NCBI GenBank assembly: GCA_032622095.1 | Contig: CP136062.1 | Location: forward strand, 141,876,351 to 141,940,350 | Reading direction: 5' to 3' | Length of the DNA stretch: 64,000 nt | Source of the DNA: Siphonodentalium dalli | Lineage: Eukaryota; Mollusca; Scaphopoda; Gadilida; Siphonodentaliidae | In this document: positions 1-11,640 of the stretch, one piece after another | How the letters are laid out: every line of letters starts with the position of its first letter | How positions within the stretch are numbered: position 1 is the first letter of the stretch | The notes under the pieces: generated by a model | What the model was told of the DNA's origin: nothing | Seen by the model: the letters and a program-made list of their open reading frames with translations, nothing else | Databases searched by the model: none | Translations under genes and position numbers: made by a program

Positions 1-2
1 GG

Positions 3-340
3 CAGCCTGTATAATTCTTGTAAAAATAAGCACATAACGGGCGTATTTTAATGAGCGAATGGCATTATTTAACCTCAATACACGCTCCCTATGGACCTAT
101 ACAAACGCGCGTTTCCATACGAAATAAGCCGATATTGACATTATTTAATCTACCTTTTTCATCGACACGACTTACAACATACGCGCTCTTTATAATGTGT
201 GTTCATTGCGGCCCGCGCCATACAACGGAATAACGGCTATAAGACCACTATGGGCTTATTTCAGAATCAAATAAGTCAAATATGAACCTATATGTGAATA
301 TGTAGGTCCCGTATGAAGCTATTTGTACGAAGATATGTTG
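3..340 (+). mobile_element. Family A non-autonomous element, copy A1
   Basis: The left end CAGCCTGT and right end AGATATGTTG match the ends of eight other copies in the window. The termini are imperfect inverted repeats: CAGCCTGTTCTCGTG in the best copy against CAACATATCCTCGTG read from the other end. Inside is the family's signature block, a CGCTCTTTA word followed by a GGCCCGCGCCAT word and AACGGAATAACGG, then the ATGGGCTTATTT segment. No coding capacity is seen. The superfamily is not assigned because no clean target-site duplication is visible. Confidence 0.7.
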
Positions 341-1059
341 CCTTAGTGCCCTTCAGTTAGTAACTGATTGATCAAACGTGATAGTGCTTCCGACTGCCAT
401 TCCCCTTTGGCCAATGACGTAACGTGAGCTGCGTCATCCACCCGCCTTGTTTGTCTGTGTCGATGATTTTGAACTATACCATGTACATAAGCATGTCACA
501 TAGGACACATGAGCCGATTAATCGCGGTATCTTCCGTCAGACATAGTTATTAACCTTTGAACATTGATCGCCGATATTGAATTATCACGACATTGGCAAT
601 ACGACGTCGATATATTCATCAGCGGCGTCATATTTCTTGAATACGGGAGCGACACAGGGAGCCACTTCAACGAAATTGCATTTCCTAAACGGATTCATAC
701 AATATTATTTCTGGTTCATCACTGTGACATCTGGTACATCTCGCATCAGAGTTTATGTTAGATGAGCTAGGATAGTGATGTTTTCTTGGTCAGTAATGGT
801 CTGGATGACTGTGTACTGATATTGTTATTCATCAACCGAAACGACGGTTATAATCACAGCGCCCACGCAGTTCCTTGTCCCGTCTTTCTTTATCAAGTTC
901 ACAGGAATCCGTGAGCAATTACTTCTCGTTTTCGAGGCTCATGACAGTAACGGACACCTTTCGCATAACCAACAACTACTGATATATAATTAAGAATTAC
1001 GAAAAGGGTAATATGTAACTAGAACTTGTGTTCTTTCTATCAGTTGTCATTTTGCCATA

Positions 1060-1280
1060 TCCGTAGTTACGATTACAGTTTCGAGGATCCAAGTTTGTGC
1101 ACGCGAAATTTGCATGCAACAATCGATCCTACCACTGACTATATATGACCTGCTAGCAAATAAATCACCACAAAGATAACTATATCGCCGTGCTGTGAAT
1201 TAAGTTTGAATGGCACTATTTTTTCACAAATTCACTTGTATAGTCGTTAATACTGCGAAAAGGTTTTTGGACCGTCCAAA
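1060..1280 (+). repeat. Dispersed repeat, partner of 49875-50110
   Basis: The stretch from GTAGTTACGA to CTGCGAAAA aligns along its length with 49875-50110. Shared landmarks are GTAGTTACGA, TTTCGAG, TTTGCAT and a TAGTCGT-CTGCGAAAA block at the end. The two copies are well diverged. No coding potential is seen. Confidence 0.45.
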
Positions 1281-1440
1281 AAAATACGACTTATAATATA
1301 TATAATTCGTAATTTTTATCAATAGTAATTCATTATGCTGAAGGTGTCCGGTCAGGTCAGAGATGTGGTGACATGGAGAGAAAGGGTGCATAACTTTGAC
1401 CAAAATGTTTAACAGCTAGATATTTTAATGCCTGGCACAA

Positions 1441-1478
1441 TATTTGTTGGACATTTGTTGGACATTTGTTGGACATTG
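1441..1478 (+). repeat. Short tandem repeat, three 11-bp units
   Basis: The word TTTGTTGGACA is repeated three times in direct succession, followed by a partial unit (TTGGACATT). Confidence 0.85.
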
Positions 1479-2514
1479 CATGGTTGTGCTAATTCCTGGC
1501 ACAATATTAGATAGTCTGCTCGACATTTTAGATCCTTTATAATTAATGTTTGTTGTATACATGTGTGTTCACTCACGGCTTTCCCGATCACTTTCGGCCC
1601 ATGCACCGGGAGTTTGGTGGTTTTGCTGATTTTATGGTTAGTGTACGTAAACTATTGTGGAATTGTGAAGGCGTGAATGAGTTGACGATTGAATGTATGA
1701 GTGGGATTCATACAATATTAGTTTTGGTTTGTCCTTGTAACATCTGGTACAGATCGCATCTGATGTAGGTTTTTGGGAGCTACGACCGTATATGGTGTCT
1801 TGGTCACGATGTGAACTCGATGACCATGACCTGATAATGTCATTCGTCCATGCACCGAAAAGTCGGTATAATTACGCCGACCACGCCGTTCTTTTCCCCG
1901 TCGTTCGACATTGCCAAGTTAACATGAATCCGCGAGAGTGATAATCTTACTCGTTTCCTGTGCTCCTTGCAGTATGTAATGCGTTTCTGACTTGCAAAGA
2001 TTCAACAGCTGCATATTCAAAGCCGACACAATATAAATTGGAAATTTCGGGTAAAATATTTTTTAACCATGCAGTCTACTTAGAGTCAAATGTGTGTTTA
2101 GAACAAAAGTCTAATATTTTCGTACATTCGGTCAATTTTTCAAATTTGTTTAGACTGAATTTGTACTTTTCTCATTCATCCCTGTGACAACTTGTTAAGA
2201 TCGTATCAGAGTTAGGTCAGAGGGAGCTAGGACAGTGTATTGTTTCTTGTGATCAGGATAACCATGTCCACGATAATGTTATTCACCGAATAGTCGGCAA
2301 TAATTACAGCGGTCACACATAAACTGTCCCTTATATCTTCGTTCGACATTGTCAAGTTTACACGGATCCGCGAGAGTGATATACCTTCTCGTTTCCCGTG
2401 TTCCTTGCAGTACTGACTGTATCCTCTCAGACACCTCATAACAAGGGGGGGGGGGGGTTCGAGTGCCCAACTTTGGCCAAAATGTTCGACAGTTGGACAT
2501 TTCATGCCCTACAC

Positions 2515-2695
2515 AATATTAGATGGAAATTTCATATTTCATTCCAGTACTTATTGTTGTTTTAGACAAACAAAAGTGGAATCTTTTCGTTAAATGTTGA
2601 ACCGAATTTGGACTGAACAGTTGGAAAGCTGGATGTACTAGTTGGAAAATGTCAACCGGAAGTGTTGCACATCACAGATTCAATGACCACATTAA
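2515..2695 (-). repeat. Dispersed repeat rich in TTCCAACT words
   Basis: Read on the minus strand, this has TTTTCCAACT spacing and a GTCTAAAA segment like the copies at 34610-34770 and 40340-40560. It is strongly diverged. It could be a MITE relic, since GTTGGAAA / TTTCCAAC occurs in both orientations within each copy. Confidence 0.35.
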
Positions 2696-3556
2696 AACCA
2701 CATTAAATATCTTGAATGCCCCGAGCCCACATTCACCAATTACCATACAGGTTATGCTGCTATCCATTTCTTGCACGTGGTTCACCTAAATATGAAATAT
2801 TAGCTAGTCTTTGCAGAATGAGTCCCTCGTCCACGAAAAACGGCAAGGCTTAATTCATACCGTGGAGCAACACAGAATTCACATAATGATGGTAATCAAT
2901 TAGATGTCACGTAAATAACGGTCATCAAATAGAGTAGTCGGCCTTGTCAATATCCATAACGACGTCATAAATTGTGCTGTGAGGTACAACGTGACTGTAA
3001 AATGAGTTCAATTCTGCACGTCCTGGGCGACGAATATTATTTATGGCATATTGAAACACTTTTTTCTATATGTTAAGTGTTCTCCCCAGCACAATAACCC
3101 ATCCGTTATACCCTGGGAAAACATAATTATCCCATGCAGGCAGTCTCCCAAAGCTGTGTTATTCTGCATATAATCAGTCTTTAGAATTGTGAACTAAAAT
3201 AGCGGTTCCTATGGTGAAAGCTATTGGCATAACACATGACTTTCTGCTGTCGGTATGTTATATAGTTTGTTTCCCTCGAATGTTTCAGCGTGAGTCTTGT
3301 TTCAACAATATATTATTGTTGTTTCAATTCAGTTGGAACGACAATTTATGGGACATCATGTGAACGCACTCAATGACAAAAGTTCCACGGGGAACCTAAT
3401 ACCAACACAGAATCCAACAGTGTGTATGTTTTCATCATAAACCAAATCCTAAGTTTGGTTCTTCATATAACCCACCGAATCCAAGGGTTGTGTGGGAACA
3501 CGACCAAGCTTAAATGTTCTTGTCTAAAATTTAATAATCTGTGTACGCGTTTGGGG
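2696..3556. other. No recognisable gene
   Basis: I see no coding exon, RNA gene or family-level repeat here. A small perfect palindrome, CAACAATATATTATTGTTG, lies near 3304-3322. Confidence 0.5.
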
Positions 3557-4011
3557 TTAACCCTTTACCCAACAGAACGGCCCTGTGCCAATGCAATCTC
3601 TTATATATGCGAGTCGACCATAGGTCGCCTCGCATATATAAGAGAATGCATTGGCCTAACAATGTTTTAGAATTTTAATAATTTTTTCTTGTATTCTTTA
3701 ACAATTTTATAATTTCACTCATACAGATCCCCAGACAAACATGAGCAGACGACACTCTTCTATATGCTTATATATATGTGTGGGGCTCCCTGCAGGGTAA
3801 TGGATGTTTTTTATTTTATGTCCTAAAAATTGTAAAAAACATTTATTTAAAAAAAAATAAAAAAAATTGTTAGGCCAATGCATTATCTTATATATGCGAG
3901 GCGACCTATGGTCGACTCGCATATATAAGAGAATGCATTGGCACAGGGTATTTTAGGCTGTTGAAGCTTTATTTGGGCGTTTTTTTGCCGTTTTGTTGGG
4001 TAAATGGTTAA
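3557..4011 (+). mobile_element. piggyBac-like MITE, family D copy D0
   Basis: TTAA flanks ends CCCTTTACCCAACA and TGTTGGGTAAATGG, an inverted terminal repeat of about 14 bp. The TTAA target and CCC start fit the piggyBac superfamily. Two 67-bp hairpins lie at 3588-3654 and 3875-3941. This copy differs from the others: the spacer between the hairpins is about 220 bp instead of about 80, and the ATAACTGTAACT segment after the second hairpin is missing. Each hairpin carries one substitution not seen in other copies, so this is probably an older copy. Confidence 0.85.
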
Positions 4012-5716
4012 GATGATTTGGGGAACTTGAAGACTAGACCAATCGTCATTCCTTTAAGATACCAATGCACACATACATAGACAGTTTTCTATTCATATTT
4101 AGACTCTAATCATTACATTGCTGGCGGGTGTAACTCGATTCCTCATATCACAAATAAGAGAAGCAAAGTATGAACAATAACTTCATAAATATAATTCGAT
4201 ACTTCCTGCAGACATCAGAACGTCTTCGGTGTCTATTAGGTGAAACAATATCGTATGCTATCAATTTTAAATATTATAACGTATTTCAACACATCAAACA
4301 AGATTATAATTGTAGCACGCATATGGTGTCATAGCACAATTGTTTCGAGAACAAGGCATTCAGTGAACCAAATGGGGAACCCAAGGGAACTATTTCGTTC
4401 CATTTTCTGGTTCTATCCGAAGAACCAGATAGAGAACCAACCATTTATATGTGTGCACGAATGAGCCAATGTCTCCCGCTAGATTTTATTTTGCATACAA
4501 AAAGAACATGATACAGTGATAAGAGTAATACATTTATCATTCTATTTATCTATCAATCTAACCATACAATGCTATTTACTTCAACATGGTTCTTGGTTTA
4601 TTTTACTTCATGTCATTAGAGGCAACACATGATAATAGTCCACTTAGTTAACTGTTAAAAGAGCATACCACATATACGAATTTATCGTGAAAATAAATGA
4701 GCACACCACCACCCACCCAACCCCTTCTTTATATTTCTGATTTATATTTCTGATTGATATTATCATGTTAACACATGTGTCAATATACTTTGTAAACGCA
4801 TTGCTATGTGTTATTGTATCTTGAAGTTAATATGTAAATAAAGATATAAAAAAAAAAAAAACAAACAAAAAACAATATATGTGTGTGCTTGGTTCTTCAT
4901 TTGATTCTTTATTTGTGATTCATTTGAATAACCAACACATGTATATTTGGTTCTTTCTTTGGTACTCCTACTGTGAAAAATCAGGAAACCAGTTTCGTTT
5001 CCCTCGAGGAACCAAATTTTCTCTTAGTCGGTGGCACAAATGTCAATAAACAGAATTTGTCTGTGGCGTGTCTAAAGTCCACTACTGCGTTGTGGTCATT
5101 ATCCCCATGTGTGGACACATCAACGCCATCCAACGTAGACACTATGTGGTTTACACGTGGCGTATTATGTGAGCATTGCACTCCTTATGGCGTTATTGGA
5201 TTCTGGTTGTCGGACAATAGTTTCTTGGCAATCTTATTGAGCGAGAATCTTCAAATGATGTCTGGACTTGGTTTTCGACTGATACACAGCACAGATAAGG
5301 GTAATACCATACGTACTTTGGAATTGCATGTATTATCCAAGTGTTGCTGACAGAACAATGTACATGTACGTAACAAAAACCAAGTTTATTTCATATGGAT
5401 TGCCTCCTCGCAAGATACAGAAGTCAGACAGCCGTTCCGAATGATTGTTATTCGTGTTATTCAAATTGTTTTAACTACATGTAGCTGTTCGCCATATACG
5501 ATATCAATGTATATTACCACACCACAAGGCATGACTGTATGTCGCATTAAGGGTAACTTTAGCAAGCGTAACTTCCGGTATAGCTCTTTCCTGTCATCAC
5601 AATCGCAGATCTAAATTCGCGTTTGAATTTAAACTCATAAATTGCCCATTATTTCGTTAAAATGTCGTCCTAATTCGTTGCAAGAATTAAGATACAGGTT
5701 TAATTTTCTGAAAATC
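4012..5716. other. Unassigned region with AAGAACC-type motifs
   Basis: No gene is recognised. GAACCAA / TTGGTTCTT words cluster at 4355-4440 and 4880-5020 in both orientations, and a similar cluster occurs at 58310-58660. One 125-codon frame (4973-5350, plus strand) is open but shows no recognisable motif or signal peptide. AATAAA at 4837-4842 followed by an A-tract from about 4848 looks like a retroposed mRNA 3' end. Confidence 0.4.
4837..4867 (+). other. AATAAA signal followed by A-tract
   Basis: A canonical polyadenylation hexamer lies about 6 bases before a run of some 14 A residues and an A-rich tail containing AACAAACAAAA. This is the layout of a retroposed transcript end, although chance in AT-rich DNA is possible. 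Confidence 0.35.
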
Positions 5717-6098
5717 CAGTCTGTTCTCTCAAAAACCAGCACATTATCTGCTTATAATAGAACTAGTTGTTGATAGATAATCTGCTTAGAATCACCTCAT
5801 TTTGAATCGATAATGTGCTGAAAATTAGAGAATTTTAGTTACATTATCGGCTCAAAAGAGGCTATTCTATTAGATTCTATTAGCAGATTATGTGCGGACA
5901 ATGACACAAATGAGCCGAATGACGACTTTCAGGTGTACGCTCTTTAACATGTGTTTTCACTGTGGCCCGCGCCATAAAACGAAATAACGGATAAGAGTCC
6001 AATAAATGTATCCGCTTATTTCAGAATCAAATAATCACATTATGTACCTAGTTCACATTATAGGTCGCTTATGTGCGTATTTCTGCGAGGAAATGTTG
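5717..6098 (+). mobile_element. Family A element, copy A2 (long-hairpin type)
   Basis: It begins CAGTCTGTTCTC and ends AAATGTTG. After the left end it carries a segment shared only with the copies at 25844 and 39197: CACATTATCTGCTTATAA, then an inverted repeat around TCTGCTTAGAATCACCTC and a reverse match ending GCAGATTATGTG. The common block follows: ACGCTCTTTAACATG, GGCCCGCGCCAT and AACGGATAAGA. No coding sequence is seen. Confidence 0.65.
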
Positions 6099-6781
6099 GA
6101 AAATCAACCTTGAATTAACTGAATAACCGCAATTCCACAAACAACAAGTGAAACCATGCAACGTTTCGTCCAAAAGGGCTTAAGTCATACATGGCCGTTT
6201 AACATAGGACTAGACTTTCTTGGTCAAAGTAGCTATAACGGTTCCTATAAGTATCACTTAATGTGACACAGTCACAAAGTGCTATCTTTGGGTTTGAAAG
6301 TATACTTTCTTAACGTACATGGCAGAAAATGAGTTAACAAACTGTGAATGACTCGAATAACAATCATTCGGATCATGCAGATGCGATGATACATGTACTA
6401 AATCATAGCCAAGGGAGGTTTCCCGAAGTAACTATTACATCCATACTCAAACATTGAAAGATGTTAAATTTCAGGGGTTGTAAAATCCACAAGTTGTCAC
6501 AAGAAATTGCCCAACTATGAGAACATGTACGACTACCTGTAGAAAGTCTATATAAAACGACGACGTATACGTACATGTACACGTGCATGCGTTCACATCA
6601 GCATATAATATAATTGCTTGCATTTTGCGTATTATGTGTAATACACATACATTTGCATGGAATAAAAGGTAACCAGTCATACATACACCAGTTATTCGAA
6701 AAGATGTTAAAGAAATAATGGTACAGGTATATGTCCTTTCTGATTGGGTTGTATGATACATTGTGAAAGTATTATATACTC
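6099..6781. other. No recognisable gene
   Basis: Nothing beyond short reading frames. The stretch near 6565-6600 is rich in alternating purine-pyrimidine words (ACGTATACGTACATGTACACG). Confidence 0.5.
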
Positions 6782-7181
6782 TTAACCCTTTACCCAACAG
6801 AACGGCCATGTGCCAATGCATTCTCTTATATATGCGAGTCGACCATAGGTCGCCTCGCATATATAAGAGAATGCATTGGCTTAACACATTAATAATTATA
6901 AAATTGTTAAAGAATGTAAGAAAAAATGGTAAAAAGTGTTAAAAAAAGATTTTGTTTAGGCCAATGCATTCTCTTATATATGCGAGGCGACCTATGGTCG
7001 ACTCGCATATATAAGAGAATGCATTGGCACAGGGCATAACTGTAACTATCACAATGTGGTCAAGGAGCCGGTTCCAATGATATCCATATTTGTATGGTTC
7101 TATTGAGACAGACCGAAGATATTTTAGGCTGTTGAAGCTTTATTTGGCCGGTTTTGGCCGGTTTGTTGGGTAAAGGGTTAA
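6782..7181 (+). mobile_element. piggyBac-like MITE, family D copy D1 (full length)
   Basis: This 400-bp copy is flanked by TTAA at 6782-6785 and 7178-7181. The ends are CCCTTTACCCAACA and TGTTGGGTAAAGGG. The 67-bp hairpins lie at 6813-6879 and 6961-7027. In each, two 26-base arms (CCAATGCATTCTCTTATATA and on) plus CGACC/GGTCG pair around the loop ATA with one T/C mismatch. The second hairpin is the reverse complement of the first. A single-copy 3' segment follows (ATAACTGTAACTATCAC onward). No transposase is encoded. Confidence 0.92.
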
Positions 7182-8140
7182 CCGCTATTTGCAATGATCA
7201 GTTTGCGAAAGCTCTCGATTATGCGAAAACGTGTTAATTCAGACCACAAGAATACATGGCAATGCTACCCCCCCCCCCGTCACTCGACGTCGGAGTTCAT
7301 TCGAACGCGGCATCTATGTCCTTGATTTCGACACACCAGCGTCTTATTTTAAACATATCTCATCTCTGAATCTAATTCAGGCGTCTGTGTTACGATCCGC
7401 GTCTATGGTCTCGAATTAAATCCCCTTAACTCCTCTTCAATCTATGGTTTGTGGCAGCTAACGAGTCCTATGAGTAGGAAGCGCCATCATTTGCATACAT
7501 TTGGTTCCCAAGTTGAGTCTTATGTACGATTTTGGTAAGATTGGACCGATGTATCGATTAGGATGCCAATACTGGAATCATACAGGGAGTCACATCGACA
7601 TGAGAATATAGAGATGCCATAGAAACGACAGCCTATACCCTCGTGATCGCGTCAAGTCGCTCTTTGGCGTGACTTAATGCGTGCTCGGACGGACGAACGG
7701 TTTCGTAAAACCCTCTAAATGCTGACTTGAGAATTTAGAAAAAAAATTTGCCAAGGCGAAATAACTGGTTTGCGCTGAAATGGAATTGATATTGCACATA
7801 AGTCGTTCTTTTGTGTGAATCAAGACGCGCTCGTTTGGACGCACCGTGTAAATGTCTCATAAACCCATTAATATATTTTCCAAGGCGAAACGGTCTTCCC
7901 TGAAATTGATATTGCACGAAGCTATTCCCATTGCAGACACGAATGTAAAATCAGAATACACGCCGTCTCAGTCTCAGTAAACTTCTGACCCTCGTATATA
8001 AAAAAAAGGGTCTGAATACCTGCTGTATAGAGTTTCTATTTCCGAATTCCGACTCATTACGGTCAATCAGGAGTTGTTGTAAGAGGAATGTGTCCAATCG
8101 GAACGATTAGCTCGACGCAGTGTTGGGGAAAACTATATAT
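7182..8140. repeat. Unassigned region with a ~125-bp tandem duplication
   Basis: At about 7740-7800 and 7875-7918 the words CCAAGGCGAAA and GAAATTGATATTGCAC recur, implying a diverged direct duplication. A C-tract lies at about 7268-7279. No gene is recognised. Confidence 0.4.
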
Positions 8141-8941
8141 AGGTCCGAATCGGCATTTCTGGTTTAGACTAGGTTTTATTCTAGTCCTGGTTTTACTCTA
8201 GTTTAAACAAGGTTTTAGTAGGAGTAAAACTAGGTTTTAGTGTAGTAAAACCCAGTTTTGTGATAAATTCAGTTTTAGTTTTTTAGTTTGACCCTAACAT
8301 GACGTTTGGAACTTACTCCCTATAATTAAAAAAAATGTCTCTTTCGGTCAATTTGACGGTATGGGTTGGTAGTCCACCCAAATACCGACTAGAAACACCC
8401 CCAGCCCTCACCGGGGGGATGGGATACCAACCGATTGGGGGTGAAAATGGAGTATGGACCATTTTCGAGAACGGTAAGGATTTCGGTCAAATTGATGACA
8501 TGGGTGGCCCGCCCCAAATATCCCCTAGAAACACCACACCCTCAACCCTGGGTGTACCATCCGAGGGGTCAAAATGGGGTATTTCATTCCTTATTCGCAA
8601 AAATGTCTCTTTCGGTCAATTTGACGGCACGGGTGAGTGGTCAGTTATTTTACAGTCCGTGGATTCGTCGTGATTTCACAAAGCGCACGGGTTATTCGTC
8701 TGATTAGGAGATTAGATAGTGACAACCGGGGCGTGACCAAACACTGCATTGACAAGTAGCCATAACGGACAGACAGATCACGCCTCCTATCTTTACAATT
8801 GAACAATTGTGGCCCACATGTAATGCAATAGACCAAATCCATGTCGTCCCCGAGGTCGCTTAAAACTTGGTTTTACTACTAAAACCCAGTTTAAACTGGT
8901 AGATCAAACTATGTCTAAACTGGAGATGTCGATTCGGACCT
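8141..8941. mobile_element. DNA-transposon-like element with AGGTCCGAATCG ends
   Basis: The left end AGGTCCGAATCGGCAT and right end ATGTCGATTCGGACCT are inverted repeats. Similarity continues inward through the GTTTAGAC region and repeated AAAACTAGGTTTTA / AAAACCCAGTTT words. ATAT flanks both ends, so a TA or ATAT target duplication is possible. The interior holds a tandem repeat. No transposase frame is visible. The superfamily is not assigned. Confidence 0.6.
8335..8640 (+). repeat. ~130-bp tandem repeat, about 2.3 units
   Basis: TTCGGTCAATTTGACGG recurs at about 8343, 8482 (changed to TTCGGTCAAATTGATGAC) and 8610. The units also share CTAGAAACACC and GGGGTCAAAATGGRGTAT words. The 112-codon frame across this block only reflects the repeat. 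Confidence 0.7.
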
Positions 8942-9086
8942 ATATGGCAGACACGCCTTCGAGAAATACCACGATATATACTCATATGTCGAGATGACTC
9001 TGAGGTAGGATTTGTCATCACCGGTTTAAACCTGGTTTACGTACACATCTAGGTGTAAACCGCCGTTTGACTGCTGAATCAGTGGT

Positions 9087-9595
9087 TTAAAGGCACGGGC
9101 GGCGTCGTTGCAGAAATATTCATATTTGTTCAAATCGTCATCAACGGAAGGAATATTAAAATATATATAGTTTTGTTCATATGCCAAACATAATCAGCGC
9201 GTAAATAGTATATTGTCGTCAAGACGTACGATGGTGTACGTAAACAAGAACCTTCTCGTGTTACAGAAGTTTAATTCTATTGGTTAATCACACACAAATT
9301 GTATAAACGCTCTTTATTATTTCCATATCAGGAAAACAGGAAAACAGTAACAAATAACGCTCTTTATGTTTGCCATATCCGGATCTAAACAAAAACCAGG
9401 TTCTGTAACGTTTTTTGCTTTTGTTTACATAACAAATGAAAAACATTTGACAATAACATACTGTTTATGCCATATTTCTGATAGGTATAAGAACAAAGAT
9501 GTTTATATTTTACTATTCTTTCTCTTTATGGCGGTTTTTGACGGAGCTGAATATTTTAACAGCATACCCACCGCCAACGCCGCCCGTATCTTTAA
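9087..9595 (+). mobile_element. TTAA-flanked MITE, family B copy B1
   Basis: TTAA lies at 9087-9090 and 9592-9595. The inverted ends are AGGCACGGGCGGCGT and ACGCCGCCCGTATCT. Xenopus T2/Kolobok MITEs are known for TTAAAGG termini and TTAA targets, so Kolobok is the closest match, but this is inferred from ends alone. The interior contains two ACGCTCTTTAT words and a TGACAATAACATACTGTTTATG segment shared by all four copies. It also holds a roughly 77-codon frame shared with the 29215-29493 copy but broken in the 26389 copy, so the frame is unlikely to be functional. Confidence 0.8.
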
Positions 9596-11241
9596 ACCCG
9601 AGACCATAAGTCTAAGTGGCGCATTCTTCGTCTTCGGATTAAACCTGGTCCAGCCAGATACGGTATAACGACAACAACGAGCTTATTTTGATTGGAAATT
9701 TATAAGCGAGAAGCGCTAACACCTGTAAAGTGTGCCGGGATAATTGTGTTTGTTCGTAACCCGTACTTACCTACATGACGCGGCCTAACTTACATTCACA
9801 TTTTCGCACACGAAACGACTTAAATGTTCTTTTTACTTCATCCAATAAAATTGACATGAAAATGTACATTGTTTGGCAGCCACTTCCTTGTTTTTGATTA
9901 TGCATGTACATACAGTGTATTCACGTTAGAAAGAACAAACCTTACAAGCTACGTTAAGGTCTCACGAATAGACGACGGCTGCATTTTTTCTGTCAATATC
10001 AGTTTGAGCTTCAGTTGTCAATGACACATTTATAAATTTCCTTCTTTGTTTATTTCGTGTTTAAAGTCGTTTTAGTCGAACAACCATATCGCACAATAGA
10101 TTGCTTCGATTTGCTAAACGGTTATCAGTCAAATGTTCATATTTCAAAAAATCCTTTGTGTCTGGACTGGCTTAGACTTAGAGTAATATTCGAGATGACA
10201 AATCACCGAATCATCTATTAGCTATTGTCTGCGCATCTAATCTATTCACATCCAATGGGTTGCACGGCGAATGGCGTGTGCGTGTGAGCAAACATAGACA
10301 TATAGGGGGTATACATATGATGGAAATGTACGCTCTATGGATCTTGATAGCTGGAATACCAACAAGACAGCATAAGATATATCAGGGACTTGATGGCATT
10401 GCTCACCGTCTTTGGAGCCGTATCTCGTTTATAAATTACGGGAATATTCCTTATATGGCGTGACACAGCCCCCTCAGGACGGATGAAACACCAAGTGGCT
10501 CTTCGTCCACCACTTTATGACGTACTACACTGTGATGGACTAGACAACTGATCACAAACACCGGTTAGTAATATACAAGTTTGATTGACTAACAACTGTG
10601 GAAAGAACACTAAATTTTACCACGTTTACAAAGATTCCTGGAAACGACAAAGCCTAAAATTCCCCATGTGAATGTGTTGCGGAAAGGAACAATACAGTTA
10701 TATATTGGCGAAGATACAAGAGATTAAGTCAAAGCACACATGCGTATTTGTACGTTATGTGGGGTACCTGACCGAGATACATGTTGATGCTGGTCGTTCA
10801 TATACTGTACTGTTGTGGTTCTGGTAGGACAAAGCGATGCTGTTAAGAACAGCTGCAGTATCGTTATTTTCCTAGAGTCGCAATGTTTGCAGTTAAGCGT
10901 TGTGCTAGTCTGATTAGCCAGTGTGAAAGACTCAAGAACATATATATTTTTAAACAATTTAATAATGGTGGCGTTGGCGTCTGCAAAAGCGGCAGGGACA
11001 GTGGTCTCAATTATGGCAGGTTTGAAACTAACAAACACAGGCGTTATTAAAATATTTCGCAATCTACATGTTTTTGAATGTTATTTGTGGCTTTTCCTCG
11101 GAATTATTCAGATAAGTACATGTAAAACACCGCGAAGATGAATAACAACTGTAAATCAATAAAAGGTAGTTCGCTTTGTTCAACCAGCAACATATAAATG
11201 CAGCATGATCCTCCAGCAGCATAGCAAATTAGCAGCACAAC
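9596..11241. other. No recognisable gene; one family I-like fragment
   Basis: At 10815-10870 the stretch CTGGTAGGACAAAGCGATGC followed by TGTTAAGAACAG and CGTTATTTT matches the inverted termini of the element at 39157-39712. Nothing else is assigned. Confidence 0.4.
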
Positions 11242-11640
11242 TTAACCCTTTACTCAACAGAACGGCCCTGTGCCAATGCATTCTCTTATATATGCGAGTC
11301 GACCATAGGTCGCCTCGCATATATAAGAGAATGCATTGGCTTAACACATTAAAAATTATAAAATTGTTAAAGGATGTAAGAAAAAATGGTAAAAAGTGTT
11401 TAAAAAAGATTGTTTTAGGCCAATGCATTCTCTTATATATGCGAGGCGACCTATGGTCGACTCGCATATATAAGAGAATGCATTGGCACAGGGCATAACT
11501 GTAACTATCACAATGTGGTCAAGGAGCCGGTTCCAATGATATCCATATTTGTATGGTTCTATTGAGACAGACCGAAGATATTTTAGGCTGTTGAAGCTTT
11601 ATTTGGCCGGTTTTGGCCGGTTTGTTGGGTAAAGGGTTAA
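11242..11640 (+). mobile_element. piggyBac-like MITE, family D copy D2 (full length)
   Basis: This 399-bp copy is flanked by TTAA at 11242-11245 and 11637-11640. Its hairpins, at 11273-11339 and 11420-11486, are identical to those of D1. The left terminus carries one change (CCCTTTACTCAACA). The 3' segment is intact. Apparent reading frames here are translations of the hairpins. Confidence 0.92.

Larger units (their letters stand above)
690..2430. repeat. Three diverged copies of a ~250-bp module
   Basis: A module is present at about 690-945, 1708-1975 and 2165-2412, always in the same orientation. Shared landmarks are ATTCATACAATATTA, an ACATCTGGTACA segment, TAATTACRSCGRYCAC, and CTCGTTTCCYGTG before CCTTGCAG. 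All three copies carry different small gaps and substitutions, and frames are not kept. Read on the minus strand, short peptide stretches look alike, but stop codons fall at different places. This is a decayed tandem family. I cannot say whether it began as a gene or as a transposable element. Confidence 0.55.

Noticed and set aside
1770-2505. Possible seven-transmembrane receptor fragment on the minus strand (SRIRVNL / SRIHVNL words)
   Set aside because: The similarity is a few residues, with stops and frameshifts in all three copies. No further receptor motif was seen.
9366-9668. 100-codon frame shared by two family B copies
   Set aside because: The frame is broken in the 26389-26893 copy and shortened in the 48283-48783 copy, so similarity reflects shared DNA.
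11180-11498. Frames encoding CILLYMRGDLWSTRIYKRMHWH-like peptides (also at 6471, 37229, 59108)
   Set aside because: These are translations of the family D hairpins and appear on both strands because the DNA is palindromic.
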